15,133 bases of DNA from Hydrogenophaga sp. (lineage in GTDB: Bacteria > Pseudomonadota > Gammaproteobacteria > Burkholderiales > Burkholderiaceae_C): NCBI GenBank assembly GCA_018335615.1, contig JAGXRS010000348.1, positions 1-15,133 on the forward strand. Direction: 5' to 3'. This document shows, piece after piece, positions 1-7,695 of the stretch. The translations under genes and the position numbers were made by a program. The notes beneath the pieces were generated by a model. It did not search any database, was not told where the DNA came from, and saw only the letters and a list, made by a program, of their open reading frames with translations. The stretch's first letter is position 1, and each line of letters opens with the position of its first letter.

Positions 1-28
1 CGCGGTGGCCTTGCTGGTGGCCACCGCG
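1..28 (-). terminator. Possible terminator hairpin after the sensor kinase gene
   Basis: A perfect 10-bp GC-rich inverted repeat (arms 1-10 and 19-28, loop 11-18) lies 21 bases beyond the stop codon of the minus-strand kinase gene. Any U-tract for minus-strand termination would fall outside the window, so this could also be a coding-region or convergent-gene hairpin. Confidence 0.4.
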
Positions 29-49
29 CGCTGAGCGTCTGCGCGTCGG

Positions 50-1453
50 TCAGTCAGCGGCCCGTGGCAGCTTGATGTGCGCCGACAGGCCACCGCTGCT
101 GCTGTTGGCCAGCGCAAACCGGCCGCCCATGCGGGCAATGGCCCGCTCGACAATGGCCAGGCCCAGCCCGGTGCCGGTGGCGGCGGTGCGGGACACGTTG
201 CCTCGGAAGAAGGGCTGGGTGAGTTGCTCCAGTATGTCGGGGCTGACCCCGGGGCCATGGTCGCGCAATTTCACCAGCACCCAGTTGTCCTTGGCCTTGG
301 CCGCGATCTCCACCTCCGTCACGCCAGTCTTGGGGTTCTGGCCATAGCGCTTGGCGTTCTCCAGCAGGTTCGACATCACGCGCTGCAGCTCCACGGCGTC
401 GCCGGTCACCATGGTGTCGGGCGGGATGCTGGTGCTGATGTGGGTGTTCGGGTCGCTGCCGAGCGCGAACACGGCGGCGTCCACCACCTGGTTGAGGTTG
501 ACGCGCTGCGGCTGGAGGTGGTCGGGCCGGGCGTAATCCAGGAATTTGTCGATGATGGCGTTGACCTGCTCGATGTCGGCCGCCATGTGCTCGCGGGCCT
601 GCATGTCGTCCACGCTCATCTCGGTTTCCAGCCGCAGCCGCGCCAGCGGCGTGCGCAGGTCGTGTGAGATGCCCGCCAGCATGAGGGCGCGGTCTTGTTC
701 GATCTTGCTCAGTCGCTGGGCCATGCGGTTGAAACCGATGTTGACCTCGCGGATTTCACTCGTGGCCACCGCCTCGTTGAGCTGGCTCGAATTGAAGTCG
801 CCTTCGCGCACGCGGCTGGCCGCGAACGACAGCTTCTTCAGTGGCCGGTTGATCAAGCGCGCGATCACGGCCGCACCCGAGAGCGAGAGCAGGGCGGCAG
901 TGCCCAGCCAGATGAGCCAGGTGGTGCCGGCCACCGGCCCGATGCGCGAGGCGTCGGTCATGAGCCAGTAGGGGTCGCCGTCGATGCTGAAGCCGATCCA
1001 CAGCCCCGGTCTCCCGTTGACCTCCCGGGCCACCACGGTGTCGGCGCCCAGACGGGCGTTCAGGCGGGCACTCACGTTGCGGCTGAGCGAGTCGACGTCG
1101 TACAGCCGGTAGGTGTCGTTGGGCTCGCGCGGGGCGATGCGCAACCCTTCCTCATCGGCCAGGGTCTTGATCAGCGACACCCGCGCAATGGAGTCCGAGT
1201 GCACCAGCGCGGCTCGGCTCAGGTTCACCAGGGAGGCGAGCTGCTGCGCGCTCTGCAGGGCGCGCGGCTCGTACTCCAGCGCGCGAAAGGTCTGCAGCCA
1301 GGCGACGATGCAGCCGATCAGCAGCAGGGCCAGAAAGAAGAAGGTGCGCCAGAACAGGCTGACGCCGCGCGGCGGGCGCGTGTCCAGCGGCGCCGGGGCG
1401 GTTTCCAGCGGGGTCGGTTCGGTTTCGAGGTGCGCGCGCGACTCACCGGGCAT
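50..1453 (-). CDS. envZ: EnvZ-like sensor histidine kinase of the OmpR pair
   Basis: This 467-residue inner-membrane histidine kinase autophosphorylates in response to an envelope signal and passes phosphate to the OmpR-like regulator encoded just upstream. A proline-rich cytoplasmic N-terminus leads into TM1 (about 33-53). A periplasmic sensor region of roughly 120 residues follows, then TM2 (about 177-198), a HAMP linker (about 199-252) and the H-box SHDLRTPL with phosphoacceptor His264. The ATP-binding domain has the N-box (N362, N366), G1 (D398-x-G-x-G), an F-box FFRG (415-418) and G2 GTGLGL (427-432). All catalytic boxes are intact. The start ATG shares one base with the ompR stop codon (TGATG), so translation is probably coupled. 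The symbol rests mainly on the very OmpR-like partner. The periplasmic domain diverges enough that the stimulus cannot be inferred. Confidence 0.88.
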   Translation of the reverse strand: MPGESRAHLETEPTPLETAPAPLDTRPPRGVSLFWRTFFFLALLLIGCIVAWLQTFRALEYEPRALQSAQQLASLVNLSRAALVHSDSIARVSLIKTLADEEGLRIAPREPNDTYRLYDVDSLSRNVSARLNARLGADTVVAREVNGRPGLWIGFSIDGDPYWLMTDASRIGPVAGTTWLIWLGTAALLSLSGAAVIARLINRPLKKLSFAASRVREGDFNSSQLNEAVATSEIREVNIGFNRMAQRLSKIEQDRALMLAGISHDLRTPLARLRLETEMSVDDMQAREHMAADIEQVNAIIDKFLDYARPDHLQPQRVNLNQVVDAAVFALGSDPNTHISTSIPPDTMVTGDAVELQRVMSNLLENAKRYGQNPKTGVTEVEIAAKAKDNWVLVKLRDHGPGVSPDILEQLTQPFFRGNVSRTAATGTGLGLAIVERAIARMGGRFALANSSSGGLSAHIKLPRAAD

Positions 1454-2184
1454 CAGCTGTTTCCGTCCGGCACAAACACATAGCCCACGCCCCAGACCGT
1501 CTGCAGGTAGCGGGGCGAGGCGGCGTCTTCCTCGATCAGCTTGCGCAGGCGCGAGACCTGCACGTCCAGGCTGCGATCGAACGGTTCGAACTCCCGGCCG
1601 CGTGCCAGCTGCGCCAGCTTCTCGCGCGACAGCGGCTGCCGCGGGTGGCGCACCAGCGCCTTGAGCATGGCGAATTCACCGGTGGTCAGCGGCAGGTCCA
1701 CGCCCTCCTTGCGCAGGGTGCGCAGGCTCAGGTCGAACTCGAAGGGACCGAACTTCACGGCTTCCTGGTCTTGCGAAGGCGCACCGGGCACTTCGGTCGG
1801 TGGGCGACGGCGCAGCACCGCGTGGATGCGCGCCAGCAGCTCGCGGGGGTTGAAGGGCTTGCCCAGGTAGTCGTCGGCGCCCACTTCCAGGCCCACGATG
1901 CGGTCCACGTCCTCGCTCTTGGCGGTGAGCATGATGATGGGTGTGCGGTCACCATTGGCGCGCAAGCGGCGGCAGATGGACAGGCCGTCCTCGCCCGGCA
2001 TCATCAGATCGAGCACGATCAGATCGACCGAGTCGCGCTGCAGCACGCGGTTGAGCGCCTTGCCATCTTCGGCCAGCATGACCTCGAAGCCTTCCTGCAT
2101 CAGATAGCGGCGCAACAGGTCCCGAATGCGGACGTCATCGTCGACGACCAGGATCTTGTTGGGGCGGGCATTGGTTTGTGACAT
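1453..2184 (-). CDS. ompR: OmpR-family response regulator
   Basis: This 243-residue DNA-binding response regulator is the cognate partner of the kinase that follows it. The receiver domain (about 10-125) has acidic-pocket D15/D16, phosphoacceptor D59 in LDLMMPGEDG, T87 and K109. The winged-helix DNA-binding domain spans about 144-240 and ends in YLQTVWGVGYVFVPDG, almost identical to E. coli OmpR. The linker motif PGAPSQ is also OmpR-like. I chose the ATG at 2184, not the longer open frame up to 2322, because CGGAG lies 8 bases upstream and homology to OmpR begins here. Known OmpR targets are outer-membrane porins and envelope genes. The regulon in this organism is not visible. The gene is first in a two-gene unit and is transcribed divergently from the small secreted-protein gene at 2352. 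Confidence 0.93.
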   Translation of the reverse strand: MSQTNARPNKILVVDDDVRIRDLLRRYLMQEGFEVMLAEDGKALNRVLQRDSVDLIVLDLMMPGEDGLSICRRLRANGDRTPIIMLTAKSEDVDRIVGLEVGADDYLGKPFNPRELLARIHAVLRRRPPTEVPGAPSQDQEAVKFGPFEFDLSLRTLRKEGVDLPLTTGEFAMLKALVRHPRQPLSREKLAQLARGREFEPFDRSLDVQVSRLRKLIEEDAASPRYLQTVWGVGYVFVPDGNS

Positions 2185-2351
2185 GGCAACAACTCCGAAA
2201 ATGTAACAAACGCGATTGTGGCAGCCGCAAGTGCTTGTCAGCACTCGTTTTTTATTTTCCTGACACGGTGTTACAGATGTTGCCAACAAACTCGTTCGGT
2301 TCACCTGTGGCACATTCCACAATCCGGAGAGTGCGCATACTAGGAAGCATC
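2185..2351. promoter_or_regulatory. Divergent regulatory region between ompR and the secreted-protein gene
   Basis: This AT-richer 167-base gap must hold both promoters. Three inverted repeats are visible: AGTGCT-TGTC-AGCACT (2230-2245), followed on the plus strand by a T-rich run; TGTTG-C-CAACA (2278-2288); and TGTGG-N6-CCACA (2306-2321). A plus-strand -10-like CACAAT sits at 2318-2323, with a weak TTCGGT 17 bases upstream at 2295-2300. On the minus strand the A-rich run around 2246-2257 lies just upstream of a CTGACA -35-like hexamer, so it could act as an UP element for ompR. No element is strong enough to assign a start site. Confidence 0.45.
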
Positions 2352-2639
2352 ATGAACACGTTCCTCTCGGGTGGTCTTTCCCTGCTGGTATTGAGTCCTG
2401 CACTGGCCTCGCCGCCCACGCGCGCCGCTTATCCCTTGCCGGGCCAGGCGCCGGTGTCGGTGATGCCGGTGGCCGCGGTGGATACCGACTCACGCAGTCG
2501 CATTCCCCTGCGGGAGGTCCTGCGCCAGCCGGTGGACGGGATCGAAGACCCGGGCAAGCTCTATCGCCTGTCGGTGGAGGAACGCCAGCGTTTGCGTGAG
2601 CAGCTGCGCAACCAGCCGCACCATTTTCAGCTCAAATAA
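2352..2639 (+). CDS. Small secreted protein of unknown function
   Basis: This 95-residue protein belongs to no family I recognise. Residues 1-19 form a hydrophobic signal-like segment ending LSPALA, with probable signal-peptidase cleavage before SPP. The rest (about 76 residues) is proline-rich and then charged. Its C-terminal motif LSVEERQRLREQLRNQ (about 73-88) resembles short helical tails of small Burkholderiales periplasmic proteins. The ATG at 2352 is preceded by AGGA with 6-base spacing. The n-region carries no positive charge, which is unusual. An in-frame GTG at 2331 would add RILGSI with an arginine, but it has a purine run directly against it and poor spacing. It sits 17 bases upstream of the SIMPL-domain gene, suggesting one transcript and a shared envelope role. 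The function is unknown. Confidence 0.65.
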   Translation: MNTFLSGGLSLLVLSPALASPPTRAAYPLPGQAPVSVMPVAAVDTDSRSRIPLREVLRQPVDGIEDPGKLYRLSVEERQRLREQLRNQPHHFQLK

Positions 2640-2656
2640 GCGAACAAGGACGCGTC

Positions 2657-3436
2657 TTGCCCTGCACACCATCGCCTGTTTTCACCCCCACCGTTTCCTT
2701 GCCGGGGCGGCGCGCTCGCCACACTTGGGTCTTGGCGTTGATCACCGGGCTGGCCTGTTCGGCCGCGTTTGCCCAGCCAGCCGCGGCGCCCCCGGCCACT
2801 CCTGCACAGGTGAGCAACGTGGTTCAGCTCAGCGCCAGTGGCTTCAAGGAAGTCCAGCAGGACTGGCTCACCATGAGCCTGAGCACCACGCGCGATGGCC
2901 CCGATGCCGCTACGGTGCAGAACCAGCTCAAAGTGGCGTTGGACGCTGCGCTGGCCGTCGTCCGGCCGATGGCACTGCCCCAGCAGATGGAGGTGCGCAC
3001 GGGCCGGTTCTCGCTGTATCCGCGCTATGGCAGCAATGGCCGCATCAATGGCTGGCAGGGCACCACCGAACTGGTGCTGGAAGGGCGCGATTTCACCCGC
3101 ATCAGCACGGCGGCTGGCCGCATCCAGACCCTCACCATGGGCCATGTGCAATTCAGCCTCTCGCGCGAAGCCCAGCAGGCGCTGGAGGCCGAGGTGCAGG
3201 CCATGGCCATCGAGCGCTTCCAGCAGCAGGCCGGGCAGGTGGCCCGGGGCTTCGGCTTCAGCGAGTACAGCCTGCGCGAGGTGTCCATCAGCTCCGCTGA
3301 CGGCGGTGGCGGCCCGGTGCGTCCGCGCATGATGGCGATGGAAGCCAAGGCCGCCATGTCCGACGCGCCGGTGTCGGTCGAGGCCGGCACCAGCATGGTC
3401 AACGTCACCGTCTCCGGCAGCATCCAGCTGCGGTGA
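2657..3436 (+). CDS. SIMPL/YggE-family periplasmic protein (DUF541)
   Basis: This 259-residue exported protein has the SIMPL (DUF541, YggE-like) fold. An N-terminal signal peptide has basic RRAR (18-21), a hydrophobic core (about 24-35) and AFA-Q as the probable cleavage site near 39. The family opening VVQLSASG (55-62) then leads into the oligomerising domain, which ends VNVTVSGSIQL (249-258). Relatives are linked to envelope and oxidative stress tolerance, but their biochemical role is unsettled. The start is TTG, with AAGGA 6 bases upstream. A second in-frame TTG at 2699 would give a shorter, more typical signal peptide but has no ribosome-binding site. No ATG precedes the domain. Glycine- and proline-rich residues 215-225 look like a surface loop. 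The gene follows the small secreted-protein gene by 17 bases. Confidence 0.82.
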   Translation: MPCTPSPVFTPTVSLPGRRARHTWVLALITGLACSAAFAQPAAAPPATPAQVSNVVQLSASGFKEVQQDWLTMSLSTTRDGPDAATVQNQLKVALDAALAVVRPMALPQQMEVRTGRFSLYPRYGSNGRINGWQGTTELVLEGRDFTRISTAAGRIQTLTMGHVQFSLSREAQQALEAEVQAMAIERFQQQAGQVARGFGFSEYSLREVSISSADGGGGPVRPRMMAMEAKAAMSDAPVSVEAGTSMVNVTVSGSIQLR

Positions 3437-3461
3437 TCGCCCGGCGCGGTGGGCGCTTCCC

Positions 3462-3493
3462 GCAGAAGGTCCGCCCGGGCGCGGGCCTTCTGC
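3462..3493. terminator. Hairpin between convergent genes (possible bidirectional terminator)
   Basis: A 13-bp stem (GCAGAAGGTCCGC pairing with GCGGGCCTTCTGC through one T-G wobble) with a 6-base loop lies between the ends of the SIMPL gene and bdhA. It has no T-run on either side, so it is either a weak intrinsic terminator or an mRNA-stabilising 3' end. Confidence 0.55.
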
Positions 3494-3519
3494 ATGGCGT
3501 GATGCCGTATGGCGGCGCT

Positions 3520-4290
3520 TTACTGCGCGACCCAGCCCCCGTCCATGTTCCAGGCCACGCCGCGCACGTTGTTGCCGGCGGCGGAGCAGAAAAACACCGC
3601 CAGTTCACCCAGCTCTTCCGGCGTGGTGAATTGCATCGACGGCTCTTTCTCGCCCAGCAGCACCTTTTTCGCTTCCTCGTTGGAAACGCCCAGGGCCGCG
3701 GCCTTGGCATCCACCTGTTTCTGCACCAGCGGCGTCAGCACCCAGCCGGGGCAGATGGCGTTGCAGGTTACCCCGGTGGCGGCGGTTTCCAGCGCCGTGA
3801 CTTTGGTCAGGCCGACGACGCCGTGCTTGGCCGCCACATAGGCCGACTTCTCGGCCGATCCCACCAGCCCGTGCACCGAGGCCACGTTGATGATGCGGCC
3901 CCAGTTGGCCGCGCGCATCGCCGGCAGGGCCAGGCGCGTGGTGTGGAAGGCACTGCTGAGGTTGATGGCCATGATGGCGTCCCAGCGCTCGACCGGGAAA
4001 TCTTCGATACGCGAAACGTGCTGGATACCGGCGTTGTTCACCAGGATGTCCACCTGCCCGAACTCGGCGACTGCGTAGGCCATCATCGCCTCGATCTCGG
4101 CCGGCCGGCTCATGTCGGCGCCGTGGTAGCCCACGCGAACACCCAGGGCCTCGATCTCGGCCTGTGGCCCGGCCACGTCGCCGAAACCGTTGAGCACGAT
4201 GTTCGCGCCCTGACGCGCCAGGGCCTTGGCAATACCGAGTCCGATGCCACTGGTCGATCCGGTGACCAGGGCCGTTTTGTTCGCGAGCAT
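3520..4290 (-). CDS. bdhA: D-3-hydroxybutyrate dehydrogenase
   Basis: This 256-residue classical short-chain dehydrogenase interconverts D-3-hydroxybutyrate and acetoacetate with NAD(H), the step that feeds PHB breakdown products into central metabolism. The Rossmann motif TGSTSGIG (10-17), NNAG (85-88), N110 and the catalytic set S138, Y151, K155 are all present. Substrate-carboxylate residues known from Pseudomonas enzymes (Gln94, His144, Lys152, Gln196) match Q90, H140, K148 and Q192 here with a constant offset of four, which separates it from other SDRs. Length is normal for the family. The ATG at 4290 has GGAGG 7 bases upstream. The open frame reaching 4368 adds an unrelated leader and overlaps the divergent gene. 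It is transcribed divergently from the alpha/beta hydrolase gene across 76 bases. Confidence 0.94.
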   Translation of the reverse strand: MLANKTALVTGSTSGIGLGIAKALARQGANIVLNGFGDVAGPQAEIEALGVRVGYHGADMSRPAEIEAMMAYAVAEFGQVDILVNNAGIQHVSRIEDFPVERWDAIMAINLSSAFHTTRLALPAMRAANWGRIINVASVHGLVGSAEKSAYVAAKHGVVGLTKVTALETAATGVTCNAICPGWVLTPLVQKQVDAKAAALGVSNEEAKKVLLGEKEPSMQFTTPEELGELAVFFCSAAGNNVRGVAWNMDGGWVAQ

Positions 4291-4366
4291 GGGAGAACCT
4301 CCAGTTCCATTACGATCAGTTGAAAACAGTGAACGATTATCACGGAGCGCCGGAAAGGGACGATTC
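4291..4366. promoter_or_regulatory. Divergent bdhA / hydrolase promoter region
   Basis: The 76-base gap holds both start signals. On the minus strand GATAAT (4341-4336) is a good -10 for bdhA and would give a leader of about 40 bases, but no convincing -35 accompanies it. On the plus strand AAAGGGA at 4354-4360 is the hydrolase ribosome-binding site. I could not assign a plus-strand promoter. Confidence 0.4.
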
Positions 4367-5290
4367 ATGCCGCAGCCTCAATGCAAATACCTGCCCGTCG
4401 GCGGCCCTGCCGCGCGCGGCGCGGCGGAGCGCCGCATGGCCTACTGGGAGTGGTCGTCCGGGCCAGCGCTCGACAGCCGGCAGGTGGTGATCTGTGTGCA
4501 CGGACTGTCCCGCCAGGGGCGTGACTTTGACGCACTGGCCACGGCGCTCTCTGCCCATGCCCGCGTGCTGTGCGTGGACGTGGCAGGGCGGGGCCAGAGC
4601 GACTGGCTCGAAGACCCCACGGCCTATCACGTGGGCACCTATGCGGCCGATCTGGCGGCGCTGGTGCGGGCGGTGCGCGCCGACACGCCCGACGCCGTGA
4701 TCGACTGGGTGGGCACCAGCATGGGCGGGCTGATCGGCATGGCCGTGGCGGCCCAGCCGGCAATGGGCCTGCGCCGTCTGGTGCTCAACGATGTGGGCCC
4801 GGTGATCCAGTACGAAGCGCTGCAGCGCATCGGCACCTACCTGGGCCTGAATCCATCGTTTGCCAGCGAGCAGGAGGCGATCGACTACCTGGCCTCCATT
4901 TCCACCGGTTTCGGCCCACACACATCCGGGCAATGGCAGGCGCTGTCGCGCCCCATGCTGCGCGAGCGCGACGGTCGCTGGGGGCTGCACTACGACCCGG
5001 CCATCGCGGTGCCGTTTCGCGCCCTCACCAGCGGCCCGGACCCGGTGGCCGCCCGGCAGGCGGTGCAGCAGGGCGAAGCGGCCTTGTGGGGTCTGTATGA
5101 CGCCATCGCGTCACCCACCTTGCTGCTGCGCGGGGCCGACTCCGATCTGCTCACGCGTGACACCGCTGCTGAAATGGGCCGTCGCGGTCCCCGCGCGGCC
5201 TGTGTCGAATTCGCCGGCGTGGGCCACGCCCCGACCCTCGTGGCGGCCGACCAGATCGCCGCGGTTCAAGCCTTCCTGGGTGGCGCCTGA
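4367..5290 (+). CDS. Alpha/beta-fold hydrolase
   Basis: This 307-residue serine hydrolase is probably cytoplasmic, since no signal peptide is visible. The oxyanion HG pair is at 45-46 in VICVHGLSRQG. The nucleophile elbow GTSMGG puts Ser118 in place. A helical cap lies about 145-235, Asp258 in LRGADSD is the likely acid and His287 in GVGHAP the catalytic base, so the triad is complete. Substrates of this esterase-like group cannot be read from sequence. The ATG at 4367 has AAGGGA upstream, and longer in-frame starts run into the bdhA promoter and gene. The stop codon is 19 bases from relA, so the two are probably co-transcribed. Divergence from bdhA allows a guess at 3-hydroxybutyrate ester hydrolysis, but that is only context. 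Confidence 0.85.
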   Translation: MPQPQCKYLPVGGPAARGAAERRMAYWEWSSGPALDSRQVVICVHGLSRQGRDFDALATALSAHARVLCVDVAGRGQSDWLEDPTAYHVGTYAADLAALVRAVRADTPDAVIDWVGTSMGGLIGMAVAAQPAMGLRRLVLNDVGPVIQYEALQRIGTYLGLNPSFASEQEAIDYLASISTGFGPHTSGQWQALSRPMLRERDGRWGLHYDPAIAVPFRALTSGPDPVAARQAVQQGEAALWGLYDAIASPTLLLRGADSDLLTRDTAAEMGRRGPRAACVEFAGVGHAPTLVAADQIAAVQAFLGGA

Positions 5291-5309
5291 GCGTGCCCGC
5301 CGACCATCC

Positions 5310-7637
5310 ATGAAACGCTCCCCTCCTTCTTCGCCCGAGGCGGCGGCTCCGGCGCCGTCCCCTGTCACCTCCGCGGGCGGCGCTCCCTCGGCCATCGTCG
5401 CGGCCACGGCCACCAGCCTCCCCCAGCAGGCCCACGCGCTGTCGCGCGCTCGCGCCTTTGCCGAACCCTTGCTGGCCTGCGAGCAGCTCGACACCGGTGA
5501 AAACATACTGGACCACGCCGATGCGGTGGCCGCCATCCTGAACGACATCGGCGGCTCCGAGGCGATGCAGGCGGCGGCCTATCTGGTGTACGCCTGCCAG
5601 CACCTCAACCGGCCGCAGGAGGTGATCGCCAAGGCCTTCGGCGACAACTTCGCGGCGCTGGCCGTCGAAACCACCAAGCTGGTGCAGCTGCAGCGCCAGG
5701 CGCGTGTGAAGGCGGCCGAAGTGCAGGCCCGCAAAGAAGAGGAACGCCAGGCCGCGGCGCTGGACCCGGCCACGGCCGCGCTGTCGGCTGGCAAGGGGCC
5801 GGTGTCCGAGCTGGCCGCGAGCCAGACCGAGAACGTGCGCAAGATGTTGCTCGCGTTCTCGCGCGACCTGCGCGTCGTGATGCTGCGCCTGGCATCGCGC
5901 CTGCAGACGCTGCGATTCTTCGCCGCCAGCAAGGGCGACCCGGGCGAGGCCATGGCCAGCGAATCGCTGCATGTGTTCGCGCCGCTGGCCAACCGGCTGG
6001 GCATCTGGCAGATCAAATGGGAAATGGAGGACCTGGCCTTCCGTTTCCTGGAGCCCCACACCTACAAGCAGGTGGCGCGCCTGCTGGATGAGAAGCGGGC
6101 CGAGCGCGAAGCGCACATCGAGCAGGTGCGCGAGCAGCTGGAGAGCGAACTGCTGCGCCAGGGCGTCACCGCCTCGGTGCAGGGGCGGCCCAAGCACATC
6201 TACAGCATCGTGAAGAAGATGCGCGGCAAGTCGCTCGATTTCGACCAGGTGTTCGACATCCGGGCCTTTCGCGTTGTGGTGGCGAGCGTGGAAGACTGCT
6301 ACGCCGTGCTGGCGCAGGTGCACGCCCAGTTCACGCCGGTCGCTGAAGAGTTCGACGACTACATTGCCAAACCGAAGGCCAACGGCTACCAGTCGCTGCA
6401 CACCGTGGTGCGCGACCAGCAGGGCCGTGCGTTCGAAATCCAGATCCGTACGCAGGCCATGCACGATCATGCCGAGCATGGCGTGGCCGCCCACTGGGCC
6501 TACAAGGAAGCCGGCGCCAAGGGCTACGCGGGTGTGTCGGCCAGCTCCGATTACGACGCCAAGATCGCCGTGCTGCGCCAGCTGCTGGCCTGGGAGCGCG
6601 ACCTCAGCGGCGCGGTCCAGGGCCTGTTCGATGACCGCATTTACGTGCTGACCCCCAACGCGGCCATCGTCGAGCTGCCCCAGGGGGCCACGGCGGTGGA
6701 TTTCGCCTACACGGTGCACACCGACCTGGGGCACCGCTGCCGCGGCGCACGGGTCGATGGGGCGATGGTCACGCTCAACACGCCATTGCAGAACGGGCAG
6801 ACGGTGGAGATCACGGCGGCGAAGGAGGGCAGCCCGTCCCGCGATTGGCTCAACCCCGATCTGGGCTACCTCGTCAGCCACCGGGCCAAGAGCAAGGTGC
6901 GCGCCTGGTTCAATGCCCAGGCCATGGAGGAAACCGTGGCCCGCGGTCGTGAGGCGGTGGAAAAGCTGTTGCAGCGCGAAGGGCGCACGGCGCTCAAGCT
7001 GGACGACCTGGCCACCGCCATGGGATTCGGCTCGGCCCAGGAACTGTTCGAACAGGTGGGCAAGGACGAGCTGTCGCTGCGGGCCATCGAGACCCACTTG
7101 CGCCCGGTCGAACCCGAGCCGGAATCCGAGGTGCCGACCTGGCTGAAGAAGCCGCGCAAGCAGCCCGGGCAGTCTCCTGGCGGCGTGCTGGTGGTGGGTG
7201 TCGAGTCCCTCATGACGCAGCTGGCCCGGTGCTGCAAGCCGGCCCCGCCCGACGATATCGGCGGTTTCGTCACACGGGGCAAGGGCGTGAGCATCCACCG
7301 CGCCGATTGCACCGACTTTGCGCATCTCAAGCGCAAGAACCCCGACCGGGTCATCGATGTGCAATGGGGTGGACAGGTCGTTCCCAGCCGCGACGGGCGA
7401 TCGGCCGTCTACCCGGTGGACGTCGGCGTGGAGGCCCTGGATCGCCAGGGTCTGCTGCGCGACATTTCCGACGTGTTCGCGCGTGAGAAGATGAATGTGA
7501 TCGGCGTGCAGACGCAAAGTGTCAGGGGCGTGGCGTGGATGACCTTCACCATCGAGGTGGCCGACGCCCGACAGGTGGCCCGGGCCATGTCGGTGGTCAG
7601 CGACGTGGAAGGTGTGCGAACCGTGCGCCGAAAATGA
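5310..7637 (+). CDS. relA: GTP pyrophosphokinase RelA (monofunctional (p)ppGpp synthetase)
   Basis: This 775-residue long RelA/SpoT homologue makes (p)ppGpp from ATP and GTP/GDP when ribosomes stall on uncharged tRNA. An Ala/Pro-rich N-terminus (1-40) precedes a hydrolase-like domain in which the HD and ED residues of SpoT (expected around 88-98, in AAAYLVYACQH) are gone. The synthetase domain (about 290-400) has RPKHIYSI (293-300) and EFDD (347-350), the ExDD signature of monofunctional RelA, not the RxKD of SpoT/Rel. Then come TGS (about 442-502), a helical region, the zinc-finger-like CC...H...C (C641, C642, H663, C667) and ACT (about 700-775). An Ala/charged insert (about 131-170) is longer than in E. 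coli RelA (744 residues). The ATG at 5310 lacks a clear Shine-Dalgarno and may depend on coupling to the hydrolase gene. A SpoT must lie elsewhere to degrade ppGpp. Confidence 0.93.
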   Translation: MKRSPPSSPEAAAPAPSPVTSAGGAPSAIVAATATSLPQQAHALSRARAFAEPLLACEQLDTGENILDHADAVAAILNDIGGSEAMQAAAYLVYACQHLNRPQEVIAKAFGDNFAALAVETTKLVQLQRQARVKAAEVQARKEEERQAAALDPATAALSAGKGPVSELAASQTENVRKMLLAFSRDLRVVMLRLASRLQTLRFFAASKGDPGEAMASESLHVFAPLANRLGIWQIKWEMEDLAFRFLEPHTYKQVARLLDEKRAEREAHIEQVREQLESELLRQGVTASVQGRPKHIYSIVKKMRGKSLDFDQVFDIRAFRVVVASVEDCYAVLAQVHAQFTPVAEEFDDYIAKPKANGYQSLHTVVRDQQGRAFEIQIRTQAMHDHAEHGVAAHWAYKEAGAKGYAGVSASSDYDAKIAVLRQLLAWERDLSGAVQGLFDDRIYVLTPNAAIVELPQGATAVDFAYTVHTDLGHRCRGARVDGAMVTLNTPLQNGQTVEITAAKEGSPSRDWLNPDLGYLVSHRAKSKVRAWFNAQAMEETVARGREAVEKLLQREGRTALKLDDLATAMGFGSAQELFEQVGKDELSLRAIETHLRPVEPEPESEVPTWLKKPRKQPGQSPGGVLVVGVESLMTQLARCCKPAPPDDIGGFVTRGKGVSIHRADCTDFAHLKRKNPDRVIDVQWGGQVVPSRDGRSAVYPVDVGVEALDRQGLLRDISDVFAREKMNVIGVQTQSVRGVAWMTFTIEVADARQVARAMSVVSDVEGVRTVRRK

Positions 7638-7645
7638 GCCGCGTC

Positions 7646-7674
7646 CTCAAAATGTCCAGAATCGCTGCTATACT
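7646..7674 (+). promoter_or_regulatory. Promoter of tRNA-Val
   Basis: An extended -10, TG-C-TATACT (7666-7674), lies 21 bases before the mature tRNA 5' end. The weak -35 CTCAAA (7646-7651) is 17 bases upstream of TATACT. Transcription would begin near 7681. The same nine bases occur at the tRNA-Leu promoter. Confidence 0.6.
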
Positions 7675-7695
7675 CTTGGTCTTCGGACAGTTTGT

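Noticed and set aside
2185..2322. N-terminal extension of OmpR by 46 residues
   Set aside because: OmpR homology starts at the ATG at 2184, which has its own ribosome-binding site. The extension reads through the regulatory region.
4860..5309. Upstream extension of the relA frame by 150 residues
   Set aside because: It overlaps the 3' half of the alpha/beta hydrolase gene and encodes Pro/Arg/Ser-rich shadow sequence. Gene order and spacing favour ATG 5310.
5151..7517. A 788-residue open frame antisense to relA
   Set aside because: Composition is His/Arg/Gly/Leu-rich, as expected of the reverse strand of a GC-rich gene. It has no recognisable domain, and relA on the other strand is unambiguous.
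5310..7637. Calling the RelA/SpoT homologue bifunctional SpoT
   Set aside because: The HD and ED hydrolase residues are absent and the synthetase carries ExDD, not RxKD.
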